This document shows positions 1 to 10,231 of a DNA stretch of 64,000 nt, in pieces (the first letter of the stretch is position 1; every line of letters begins with the position of its first letter). Origin of the DNA: Porogramme epimiltina (Eukaryota; Basidiomycota; Agaricomycetes; Polyporales; Polyporaceae). The notes beneath the pieces are model-generated. The model was not told the DNA's origin and made no database searches. It saw only the letters and a program-made list of their open reading frames with translations. A program made the translations under genes and the position numbers. The stretch spans positions 62,001-126,000 of the forward strand of contig FTLJ01000160.1 of assembly GCA_900155495.1 (NCBI GenBank). Reading direction: 5' to 3'.

Positions 1-338
1 TTTTCACAGGTAAATACCTGATGAGACCCACTCTAACGTCCCCCATCGCTACGTCATTAACCCGTTCGTTTCGCAGAAAACGCTCACTCCCTCTCAGTAT
101 CAAGCACATCTCGCGAAGCAGGCGGCTGCGCAGTAAATTTACGTCATGCATCTCAGCAATGTACAACACGACAAAGACATAGACTCGATACAATCATAGC
201 TTCCAGTCAGGTTTCTCTTTATTAGGGAGAGAACCAGCATGCCAGACGACCTCTGCAGCTTGAAATCCTGACCATTGAAGGTGTGGCTGACTAGCTCCAT
301 TGGGCACGTGTTACGACATAGATGGGGCATATGGAGAA
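1..338. other. Intergenic, left edge
   Basis: No coding signal was found. The stretch lies downstream of the stop codon of the minus-strand gene that ends at 339, so it should hold that gene's 3' untranslated region and the spacer to whatever lies left of the window. Confidence 0.4.
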
Positions 339-2110
339 TTACACCCCCGCCGCATACAACTTGAGCAGGAGGATGAGCTTGGTCATCGTTTTGATTACCA
401 CTTTGTACATCCTTATAAAGATCTGCGATCCCCGACGTTTAGTAAGGCTGCATACCGCCTTGTTTACTGCAAGTAGCACGCACCCTTTCCCTTTCTGGGT
501 TCCCGTGCGCAAGGAGCTGAAGCTGCATGATGAGAGCGTTCATGTCGCTTTCGAGCTGAAAATAGTTGTAGAGAGCGTAATTAATGAGAGGCTCTGGTAG
601 CGAAAGGAGCAAGACACACGTGTTGCCAGATGCCGGTGAAGATGTCGATCTTATCGGCGAGCACGCTGACATCCCGCTGGGCGCGGTCGAGAGATGCACG
701 GTAGTGGCCAACATAATAATGACGCTCTTCGAGGTTGGCGATCTCCCTTGCATTCCTCGCATAGTCTTCCCGTACCCCTTACATGGGACGCGTATCAGTG
801 TGCACGTTCGATTAAGAACAATCGAACTCGAAACCAACTGTTAAGTTCCGCCTCTATCCCATGAAGTCTGTTCTCGGCTTCAATTGCGCTCATGAGTCGT
901 CCCTGGGTAGATTGCGCTAAGCTCCAAACAGAAGAGGGAACAGTCAAACCTCATGGGACTAACCAGGACGAAGATGGCGCCAATGGGGGTAAAGCTGAAT
1001 AGGAACCCCAGAATTCCTCCGCCTGACGGTGCAACCGCTCGCGCCACCGTCTCAGAGAGGGACCGTATCTGTAGGTGGAAGACATCGAAGAGGTTGTTAG
1101 AGGTGCCTCACATGGGACAGAGGTCAGCATACATCACATTCTAGGCTGTCATAATGACCAACATCAGCCTAAGCTCTAGAGAGAGCTGCGAAATCGGACG
1201 GACCTTCTCATGCGTTCGCGTAACGAATCCTGTCGCCGGCGCGCATACTCGAGGTCTTGTTCAATGCGTCTGTTTGCGCGCTCCAGCGCGTTCTCGACGC
1301 GGACGTTGAAGACGCGCACATCATCTGCGAGCTGCCTGAAACGACCACGGTCATTCTCCGACTCGCGCGCCTGGCTTGAGAACCGCTCCTGAGAAAACTT
1401 GCATCAGCAATAAACGGCGGGGAGGAGTGCCAGCGAGCAGGGCGTACGCGGAAGCTCTCGGTGATTGTCTTCAGGCGGGAAAACTCATGATGATCTGCGG
1501 CTATGTGCGTGGAATCGATGTATCCTGGAGATAGCGAGGTGCACGTCATGTTAAGCGAGTTTCCTCGGCGGTACCAAAGACTGATAACTATGCACACTTA
1601 CGTTCGAGCTCATCGACAGCGACGATTGCGTCCTTCTTAGTGCACATAATGATCTCCATGAACGTCTGTGCAGCGCAAATAAGTACCTCAGGATAACAGC
1701 ACAAAGAGGCGGTTACTCACTTGCCGTAGCATCTCCCATTCAGGGAAGAGTCGGAGGAGGCACCCGCGCTCGTCGTGGAAGCAGGCGCTGTCGAACTCGA
1801 CGAGCTGCATGCTGATAAGCTGGAACGAGCTCATGCACTGCTGCACGGTTTCGGTAATGCGGTCGAGCTCGCGCCGGATCTCGTCGTCGACATTGGAGTG
1901 GTCGAGTGCGGTGGTGAGAGTGTCTGTGACATGCTCGTGGTGGCATGCGCTCTGGCATACACCATTGAGGTGGAGCCTATACTCCTCGAGGCTGGGAGAG
2001 GAGCAGATGAGCGTCGTGAGGGACGAAACCGGGGCTTGCGGCTCGACAAGTATGGTCGCGCCAGATCCAATTGGCATGAAGCTGCTGGAGGTGGCGAACA
2101 TTAGGGGCAT
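339..2110 (-). CDS. Alpha-helical pore-forming-like protein, divergent paralogue
   Basis: Multi-exon gene. The first exon starts at the ATG at 2108-2110; the reading frame extends a little upstream but without an ATG, and an AT-rich TATATAT stretch lies at about 2142. The predicted protein aligns along its length with the genes at 2896-4583 and 8041-9749: N-terminal helical region, a long charged helix (about 1210-1400), a hydrophobic segment rich in Gly and Pro (about 955-1060), a second charged helix with a D-K-I-D motif near 640, and a short C-terminal helix ending at TAA 339-341. This helix-hairpin-helix plan is that of ClyA/HBL/Xax-type alpha pore-forming proteins. That is an architectural inference; no family search was possible. 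It is the most diverged of the three, and its hairpin is shorter and Gly/Pro-richer. It could be a decaying copy or a partner subunit. Exon edges are approximate. Confidence 0.55.
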
Positions 2111-2895
2111 GTGGACCGGTAGAGCCCCACGTCTCAATTTTATATATCTTCATCTTGAAGTTGTAACAAATTCCATCTGGAGAGAAAGGCATAGAGAGGC
2201 AAAAGTTGCGGCGGCCGGGAGGTAGCTTGCGGCAGAGGCTGAGTGACGTGACCGCCGCCAGCACCCATTTCGCGTAAGGGTTCCGGGGTCCTCCCGCCCG
2301 CTCTTCACTGCCACCGCCCCGGATTGGCGGGACGGTCCAAGCATCGGCAGTGACATGTCATACCGCCAAAGCTGAAGGCTGCTGAGAAGCTCGCACCTCG
2401 TTGCTCCCCCAAATGTGCTCTCCCATGGGCACGGAGCTTCGCTTCGCCGATGGTTGGCACGTACTAGCCCCGGTGTCAAATGCAGGCTATGGCCAAGGAC
2501 ACACTGGCACCGGTGTTTGGCGAGAAGACGACCGTTCGGAATTCGATGGGGCATACGCGTTCGGCATCCCGTGAAGCGGTGCTTATAACGCCGTCAGCAG
2601 GTACCGTCAATGACACTCGGTAAGGAGAAGTAGCTTCCATGATTGAGTCTTTGAGGATTAGCGTGCAGAGAATCCAGTCTTCAGTGACAGCTTGATCACA
2701 GTTGACGCCGCCCGCTATCTTCACCGGGACTGGATGTCCTTGAGGAGCGCTGATCACCGCAATATGTCACAGCTGTAGGCGTGGTGGGTGGCACGCCACT
2801 GAGACAAAGTGCATTCCGGTAGCTTTGGATACACGTACAAGAAGACGAACACTCTGTAGAGAAAACGAGATAATGGGACCAGAAAGCCGTACTTC
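2111..2895. other. Intergenic between two pore-forming-like genes
   Basis: This holds the promoter of the gene starting at 2110 and the 3' region of the gene ending at 2896, both on the minus strand. The AT-rich stretch at about 2140-2150 (TTTATATATC) is a plausible core promoter. No other coding signal was found. Confidence 0.4.
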
Positions 2896-4583
2896 TTAGT
2901 CGTCGCAAATAATGGCGCCCTTGACGTACAGCTCGAGCAGATCGACAAGTTTGTCATATAGCTTGCGGGCGACATCGACACCAGCGAGGAATGCCTATAG
3001 AATGAAAATGAACGGACAATATTCATGCGAACATGCATGACCACAGGGGCACGTACTCTGTTGCGCCGCATTTGCAGCGCGAAGTCGATGTTCTGGCTAA
3101 ATTGCTCGAGGTCCGTCGACAACTGCAGATCTCAGATAAGAGGGCCGCCGAACCATGTCCGAGTTTATAGAAGGCCTACCGATCCCCAGATATTCGCAAT
3201 CGTATCGAGCTTGACAGCGAGCCCGTCGATGTCGGAATAGGTCCCATCCATCGTCGCCTTGAACTGCCCGAGCACCTCTTGTTTGCGGTACAACGCCTTC
3301 AACTCGCTCTCCACTTTGCGAAGTTCATCTGCCTTCCCTGAGAAAGCAAGTTACGTTGATGGCAGCACACGGACAGAGAACTGATGACAAACCTGTGTGC
3401 TCCTTCTTCAGCTTCATATATTGTATAGCTTTGGCGACGGCGGTCAATGCGGACGTCTGGTCATGATGATGCTGGTCAAAGTAAACATCCAATAGGCCGC
3501 GCTGGAGCTTACTAGAGCCGTAATCGCGGCTGCAGGAGAAAGGGTGATGAGAGCAAGAAGAGCAGCACCGCCTGCTACTGCGGCGGATACGCCTATCGCA
3601 ATAAGAAGCGATTGCATCTACATTGGAATAAGTCAGCATAATCGGACGACTGGCAGAGTTATGGTTCGCCAGGCGACGGTGGATATACCTCGTCTTCCAA
3701 TCTACAAGCAAATACAACAGACCCGTCAGCAGCGTTCGCTCCAACGGCGATTGTGAAGGACAAGTACCTCTCGATATCCATCTTGATCTGGGTTTTCTGG
3801 TTTTCAGCGTTTTGAATGTCCTGGACGAGCCTAGTCTCCGCACGCGTCACGGCACTTTGAATCTTCTCCTTGTACAGGCGAACTTCCTTTGCTAAGTCGG
3901 CGAATGATTCCCTGTTAGCATCTGCCTCCCGCTGCTTCTCCGGCAACATCTGCGTGCACGCCAATGTCAGGCCAGGGTAGACTCCGTATACAACATAGGG
4001 AGAGACTTACGTCCTGGAACGACTTCAGGTCGTTCTTAAGATCGGGAATGTCTTCTTCCTTCACGTTAACCAGCATAGTAGCGCTGTATGCTAGATGGGT
4101 AAAGACGGTGAGCTGACGCGGACGATAGGCCCGTAACTGTGAACGTACTCTTGAGGAACCCGACGGCAGAACCCGCGATGTCGCGACTCGTCGCAAGTGT
4201 CGCATCGAACCTCTACAAACGAAAAGACGCTGAGTCTCTAAGACACTTAGATGGTCCATGTCATAACTTGCCTTGGATAGCGCCTTCCAACCGGGTTGGA
4301 GCTCGAGCACATTACCATCGACGTCCTCGAACTTCTCCTGGTCGAAGGTATAGAGGTTGCCTTGAACCTTGGAGAACGTCGCGCGTATCTGCTTAACAGT
4401 TGCATTGAGGTTTTCTATCTCGTCGCGCATCTTCTTTTGAACATCTTCTGAGTCAAGGCCATCCGCAACGCCGCCGGCGACAAGGTTCAAGACGCCCTCG
4501 TCCTCAACGGCCTTAGCGATCGTCCCGGAGTGCTCCTTGTATTCTGGGGAAGAGAGAACAGACTGTACAGTAGAGAAAGGCAT
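2896..4583 (-). CDS. Alpha-helical pore-forming-like protein
   Basis: Multi-exon gene from ATG at 4581-4583 to TAA at 2896-2898. The first exon (about 4583-4275) is strongly similar to the first exon of the gene at 8041. Next comes an exon with charged heptad-like helix (about 3960-3770). An exon at about 3605-3490 encodes an uninterrupted hydrophobic stretch with an A-V-A-G-G-A-A core, and a second long helix follows to the C-terminus, which ends in Lys-Gly-Ala-Ile-Ile-Cys-Asp-Asp. The long helix, central hydrophobic hairpin, long helix order is typical of the ClyA/HBL/XaxA superfamily of alpha pore-forming proteins, in which the hairpin inserts into membranes. No signal peptide is visible, so secretion by the classical route is not indicated. 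Function is inferred from architecture only. The divergent gene at 5815 shares its upstream region. Confidence 0.65.
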
Positions 4584-5814
4584 TGTGAAGGCGCCCTAGA
4601 GGAAGATGGTCGGATGTGTGGTGAGGACAGGAACAGCGTCGCCGATGTTAGAGGGGGACGAACGGACTTGGCTATGGCGGACTATCTAATTCCAGATGAT
4701 CGCCTCCCATCATTCTTGCGACGGACTGTGAGAGCGTAAGGTAGGACGCTAACGTATGCATGGAAGTCAGAAGCGACTTCAACGAGATCGTGGGGGAAAA
4801 TGATACAAACGTGTTCGTGTCCTTCTAGGATTAACACATGAGGCGACCGTGAGGCTCACCTTCAGGTCACGATGTGCAATTTGTGAAGCAACGAATTGGG
4901 ACGCCCATTACTCAGACCTTCTGGCACTGTCGAGGGCTTGGATTTCCTGCTTGAGGAGAGCGAAAGGGAGCCAAGTCGGAGGTCGACGCAAGTGACAATT
5001 CTGGGATCTGGGGCCCTCGGAAATTTCGGGGCCGGCGTCTGCCGAGACGGGCCTCTGAGCGTCTATGCCACATCATCAACGTTTCAACATCCACAGACTG
5101 CGCTAAGCCTCCGTGTTTCCTGGATCCCACTGCAAGCACTCGATTTTGACACAGTATACGCTCAGTATCAACTACGCGTGATGTTACAGCGCGGGGCAGA
5201 AACACAGGTACTATTCATACTCGCCACTTGCCATTCTCGAGATGCTGTTGCTAATCAATCATTGCCTTTGTCAGGACTCAGGACAGTGTGTTTGTTCGAT
5301 CTGACGGCTTCATTGCAAGAAAATACATTACGTCCTCTCACGCAAGTACCGAGGATATAGCCGCTACCGGTGCCTTCGGACGTGAAACCGTCCCGTGTCA
5401 TCTTCAACGCGGCAACGATTACCTACGCGAACCGGTCTAGGTCTTCTCCGGATGATACGTGACTTGTGCTTCCATGAGGGCCATGACAGGGCTCGATAGC
5501 GCCCTACGGTCCGTCGACAGGTGCAGGGATGCGCATTTCATGTAATTCTATCGGCCGCCTCGTTTGATGGGTTCCGCAAGGAAGGAGGTTGACAATGGTG
5601 TTCCCGAGAAGGTCTGCAAGTCATTTTCTAATTTATCGGTCATCACGGCTGACCGGAGTCCTCCTACCACCAGAAGGCCTCGCCGAGACCCCAGCAACTT
5701 TCCAAGAACCGCTTTTAGCTCTCAGTCTCTGTACACGACTCCCTCCCCTCGCCACCGCACGCACTCTGTGTAACCGCCCCACCACGCAAGTCCTCCGCAA
5801 CGTATTTCGAAGCC
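4584..5814. promoter_or_regulatory. Divergent intergenic region
   Basis: The 1.2 kb between the minus-strand gene starting at 4583 and the plus-strand gene starting at 5815 must contain both promoters. ORFs inside it have no recognisable protein features. No clear TATA box was identified for either gene. Confidence 0.4.
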
Positions 5815-7251
5815 ATGTCCAACACACTCCTCAACTCCTTGACGGTCGCCTCAGCGGACGTCATCACTGCTGCTCGGTCTCTTGAACAAAACTACAACGA
5901 TGCCATGCTTAAGATCGGCGCAGTAGACGAGTTTACGAAGAAGAGCTTCCTCATGCAGTGGACTGACAACGTTAAGGTAGTCCCTCTGTCGGCCCACCGT
6001 TTCTGTCTGTTGATGAACCATTTCAGCAATATGTTACCACTCTCCGCGAGACGGAAACGGACGCAAGTGTTCTATGCGGTGCTCTCAACAGTACGTGGCT
6101 GCGCACATCTCAGGGACATCCGTTTTGAGCCGGAACCTACCCCATGTAATCTCCAGCATACGTTGCTATCCTGCCTCAGGATAGCAAGGAGCTCAGCGAA
6201 GTTGACGACGTCATTGCTGATGTCTCTGAGTTTTCGGGGGTGAGTCGCGTATTACTCGTACGCACGTGGATGGTTTATCTGATCTTCGCCCTTGTTACGC
6301 AGATGGCTGCGCCATACTGCGACAAGGATACAACTGATGCCATGGCCGCTCTCGTCGAGAAATTCCAAGGTCTCGGTGAACGCATTGACACGGCGGTTCA
6401 AGCACGTCAGACCTCCATCAAGGAGCAGGTTGATGAAGTGAAAGAGGAGATTGCCGTCCTCCAGGAGGAGCGCGAAAAGTATGTCATTACTTCCTGTACC
6501 GTGCTCCGCTCGCTGACATGATTCGATAGAATCATCAACGTACGCCTCCCCGGGGTACCCGTGGTTGATGGTAGTCACTGCTGACATCGATTTTCTCAGC
6601 ACAAGAAGGAGGACGAGAAGTCCCCTATCGATGCTCCTGAAGGTGTTCCAGCAGACTCAAACCGTGGGCGCGCAGCCGCGGCCCTAGTAGAATTCCTCGC
6701 GTCGCTTACAAAGGGCCACAAGACGGACAAGGAAAAGCTTCGTGGTAGGCATTTTTGTAGTACTTAGAGGATGCCGCTAAAATGTCTGGTGCGATAGTCA
6801 TCGACGAGAAGATTAGGGATGCCCAGTCTCGCCTCACCATACTGACGACTGCGCAGAAAGCAGGTGGCCGACTCGATCTACGGGAGATTACCACTACTGT
6901 CGACCGGTTCTGCACTAAGCTCCCCACTCAGCCCGATCTCTTCAAGCGCATCATCAACGACGTCGCCTCGCAGGTACTTGTAACTCCAGACATCACGTGA
7001 CGTATAGACATCTAATGGCGTTCACTCCCGCAGCTCAAGAATGAGGTCGAGGCGTTTGTCGCTGCGCTTGAGAACTCTAAAGACGGTACTCCCGTAAGCT
7101 ACTTTCAAATCAACCCGCACCTGTCCCTCACCGTGATTATAGGCTAGCCAGAGTGAGCTCTACGCGAAGCACAAGGCCGTCCTGGAAGCGTCGGGCAAGT
7201 GGACAAAGATATCTCAGAAGCTCAACGAGTACGCGAAGACGCAGAAGTGAA
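5815..7251 (+). CDS. Helical protein without hairpin, in pore-forming-like cluster
   Basis: Multi-exon gene from ATG 5815 to TGA 7249-7251, with at least seven short introns. The exons encode an almost entirely alpha-helical, Lys/Glu-rich protein: an N-terminal helical region, a charged helix at about 6300-6480 (Val-Asp-Glu-Val-Lys-Glu-Glu pattern), a second helical block at about 6780-6975 and a Lys-rich C-terminus. Unlike its three neighbours it has no strongly hydrophobic hairpin and no signal peptide. I do not recognise the family. Its place between hairpin-bearing paralogues suggests a soluble partner component, as in multi-component HBL or Xax systems, but that is inference. It could equally be an unrelated coiled-coil protein. 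Confidence 0.6.
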
Positions 7252-8040
7252 CGTGCATTTGCTCGTCGTTTACGGCGTACCAGATCCTAATTGATGGATG
7301 ATAAGCAGAGGAATCAGAGCTGTCTTGGCGAAATGTGTCTACGCATACACGGAATATAGCATCACGACGTTATCACAACTATTGTCTTGCATTCAATCGA
7401 TACAGTGCTAGTGCCGAGTTGAACGCAGTGAGCGAGTGAACGGGGGAGTAATCTCTTCACATGCTCGTAAGCTGACGACAGCAATGACAGGAGTCATGGA
7501 GGAATGGACAAGGTCGTGGACGAGCTACATACATTATGTCACCACAACGGACAGAAGCAAGGGCGACGTAATTCGACGGCCACTGTGCACCCGCGTCCGT
7601 GGAGCACGGCACGGTGTCAATCACCAGGTCGCGCCAACCCTGCCGATCCGTGCATCCATGAAGGAGCTTCCGAGCCACTGTCAGGTACGTTTATATTAAC
7701 TTCCATTCCGTGCAGACGTTCAACCGCGTTTCGGGGGTTCCTAGATATTCACCCACTCCGGAGATCCACACGCTCCGCCGTTGACGGCGAACGTTTCTGA
7801 GCAACGTGATGTCCTCGCGAATGGCACCTAGACACTCCGCAGAGGCGGCTGCACCAATGAACACGCTCCTCATTTCTGTAACGGAATGGTCACGGTGGGT
7901 GCCCGGAGTCCTCGACACTGTACAAGAATAATAAAGGTATGAACCTTCTGCTCTCCGCATCGCGCTCGCCGACTCATCCCTTCTTTTCGTTGTGTTCAGC
8001 GCGTCCACCTTCGTCGACTCGACATTGCACTATCTCCACC
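7252..8040. other. Intergenic
   Basis: This is the spacer between two plus-strand genes and includes the promoter of the gene at 8041. Pyrimidine-rich sequence precedes that ATG (about 7985-8040), as is common at basidiomycete transcription starts. No coding signal was found. Confidence 0.4.
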
Positions 8041-9749
8041 ATGGTGTTCTCAACGTTTGCTGATCTCGTCGCCTCCCCGGCGTACATCTCCAACTCGGAG
8101 ACGATCTCGAAGACTATGGAGAACGAATCTGTTCACACCAAGGTCGTCTCTAGTCTTATGGAAGGTCTAACGCAGCCCGACGTCGACAAGAAGCTCCGCG
8201 AGGACATCGAAAACCTCAACAGAACCGTCAAGGATATCCGCAAGTCGTTTACAAAGATCAGCGGCCACCTCCTCGCGTTCGACGAGGAGAGATATCACGA
8301 CTTGGACGGCAATGTGCTCGAACTCAAGTCCGGATGGGACGAGCTTTCGCGTGTGAGTGTCTTCGCTCTCACCCAGTTCCAAGGCTCATATGTAGGATTT
8401 TCGCCTAGACGTTCGATACGCGGCTTGCCGCAAGCCGAGACAACGCGTCGTCCGCAGTTGGTTTCTTGGAAAGTAGGTCGACGGAGCCCATTGGGCTGCA
8501 TCATGTATGATGATGACAATTACTGACACGTAGAGTAGCCTATACCGCGGTGATGCTCACAGAAGTGTCCGACAACAAGGATATCGACGAGCTCAAGGAG
8601 GCCCTTAAAGAATTCATGGATGTACGTGCTTATTTATGCTTGGCTGGATACCGCCCATCGAGACCCCGTGCGTCGCGTTGTATTGCAGATGGTTCCAGAG
8701 AAGCAGAAGCAAGCCGCGGCTCAGAGGGAGTCTTTTGCCGAACTGGCAAAGGAGGTTCAGGGATACAAGGTCAAGATCCAAAATGCGGTGACCCGCGCAG
8801 ACGAAGCACTACAGAAAGAGATAGGAGACGCGGAGGCGAAGAAGACGCGTCTCCAGGGCGAAGTCACAGAGTGCGCTTGCGGTTGCTACCCGACCTGTGC
8901 AGTGTAGATGTTCTGACGTATTACGCGTTTCACAGTATTGAAGGCGAGGTGAGTTCTCCTATTGGCACGACTGAGCCTCGATGAGCCCATGTTAACAATC
9001 CTCTACCTCGCTTGCCTCGTAGATGCAAGCCCTTTTGACCGCTATCGGGGTTTCCACGAAAGTAGCCGGTGGCGCGGCAATCTGTGCCGTTATTCTCATC
9101 TCTCCCCTCGCTGCTATCATTGCTCTCGTCAGTGAATCCCAAGCGTTGTCTATACACACACGCTCATCTCATCGCGTACAGGGTTTTGCCATTGACGTCC
9201 TAGTGAAGAAAAACAAGTACGAACAGCTGAGGCTCCAGCGCGACTGTATATTGACTCTTTTCCTTCTGACCCTGTTCGGTCTGATGAGTTTCTTTCCTCC
9301 CCTTAACAGCAAAGAACGAAGAAATTCGACAAGTGGATATCGAGTTGGCGAACTTGAACAGGAAACTGGACGCCTTGAAGCGATTCAAGGCATCCATGGA
9401 TGACATGAATGACGATATCGACACCCTCGCTGCCAAGATTGATGGCATCGGGCACATTTGGGGATCTGTGCGTTTCTTCTCCAATCCTTCCGGTTCCCCT
9501 CTGTACACCCGAAGCTGATGATGATGTTGCGTCAGCTGGCTAGCGACATGGCTCAGTTCGAGACGAACCTCGACGGCCTATACAAGATGAAGAGCAAGCG
9601 GGTAAGCATCCCAGAGTAAACACGAATGGCTCAGCCACTGACATAGGTCGGCACAGACGTACAACAACGCACTCGGTGTCGCTCGCAAAATGTACGAGAA
9701 GCTTTGTGATCTCCTGAATCTCTACGTCAAGGGGGCACTCGTCGACTGA
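8041..9749 (+). CDS. Alpha-helical pore-forming-like protein
   Basis: Multi-exon gene from ATG 8041 to TGA 9747-9749, and the clearest member of the three-paralogue family. Exon 1 (8041 to about 8352) holds an N-terminal helical domain. Exons at about 8695-8870 encode a long charged helix. The exon at about 9023-9127 encodes a hydrophobic stretch (A-I-C-A-V-I-L-I-S-P core) that continues after a short intron into a helix starting V-L-V-K-K. A second long helix (about 9310-9470) and C-terminal helices follow, ending in Lys-Gly-Ala-Leu-Val-Asp. Intron positions and sequence match the minus-strand gene at 2896-4583. No signal peptide is seen. The architecture fits ClyA/HBL/XaxA-type alpha pore-forming proteins. 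A role in defence, competition or membrane damage is inference; a non-toxic membrane-remodelling role is possible. Confidence 0.65.
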
Positions 9750-10231
9750 TAGGGGTCAAAGGGACTGTAACCCGTCACGTATCACATCCTTCCCTGGTCA
9801 TGTTCACATAGCCGTGTATTTCTACTTTGGAGGAAGACGTCTTTGAGCACCATTAGTGCGTGAGAGTGCAGCTTGGCGACCATCATCACCCGAACACACG
9901 CGTCTTGGTGCGACTAGATATTCACCGTCGTGAGCTATCATATACGAGCAACAGAGCATCGTAAATACACGGGCTAACGGGGCACTGTCCAGAGCGACGA
10001 CCGAGCGTCCACGCGTGAATACATATAAGGACAGGACAGCAGCGCCAAGAGGACGCCTGCCGAGGGCCGACGGCAGGAGCACAAAGCCCCTGTCCGCCAT
10101 AAGTACAGGTCGTAATGGAGATATAAAGCGGACAACAGAGCAACAACAGCATGGCGAGGGCGTGGGCGGGGAAAGCGAACACGAATACGAAGAGAAACAC
10201 AACAGCCCGGTCGTGGTTGTCAGGGCTTGCC
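9750..10231. other. Intergenic, convergent
   Basis: The spacer lies between the stop of the plus-strand gene at 9749 and the stop of the minus-strand gene at 10232, so it should carry the two 3' ends. No conserved protein signal was seen. Confidence 0.4.

Noticed and set aside
4896..5360. 154-codon ORF between the divergent pore-forming-like genes
   Set aside because: Composition is non-coding-like, no domain features, and it lies in the shared promoter region.
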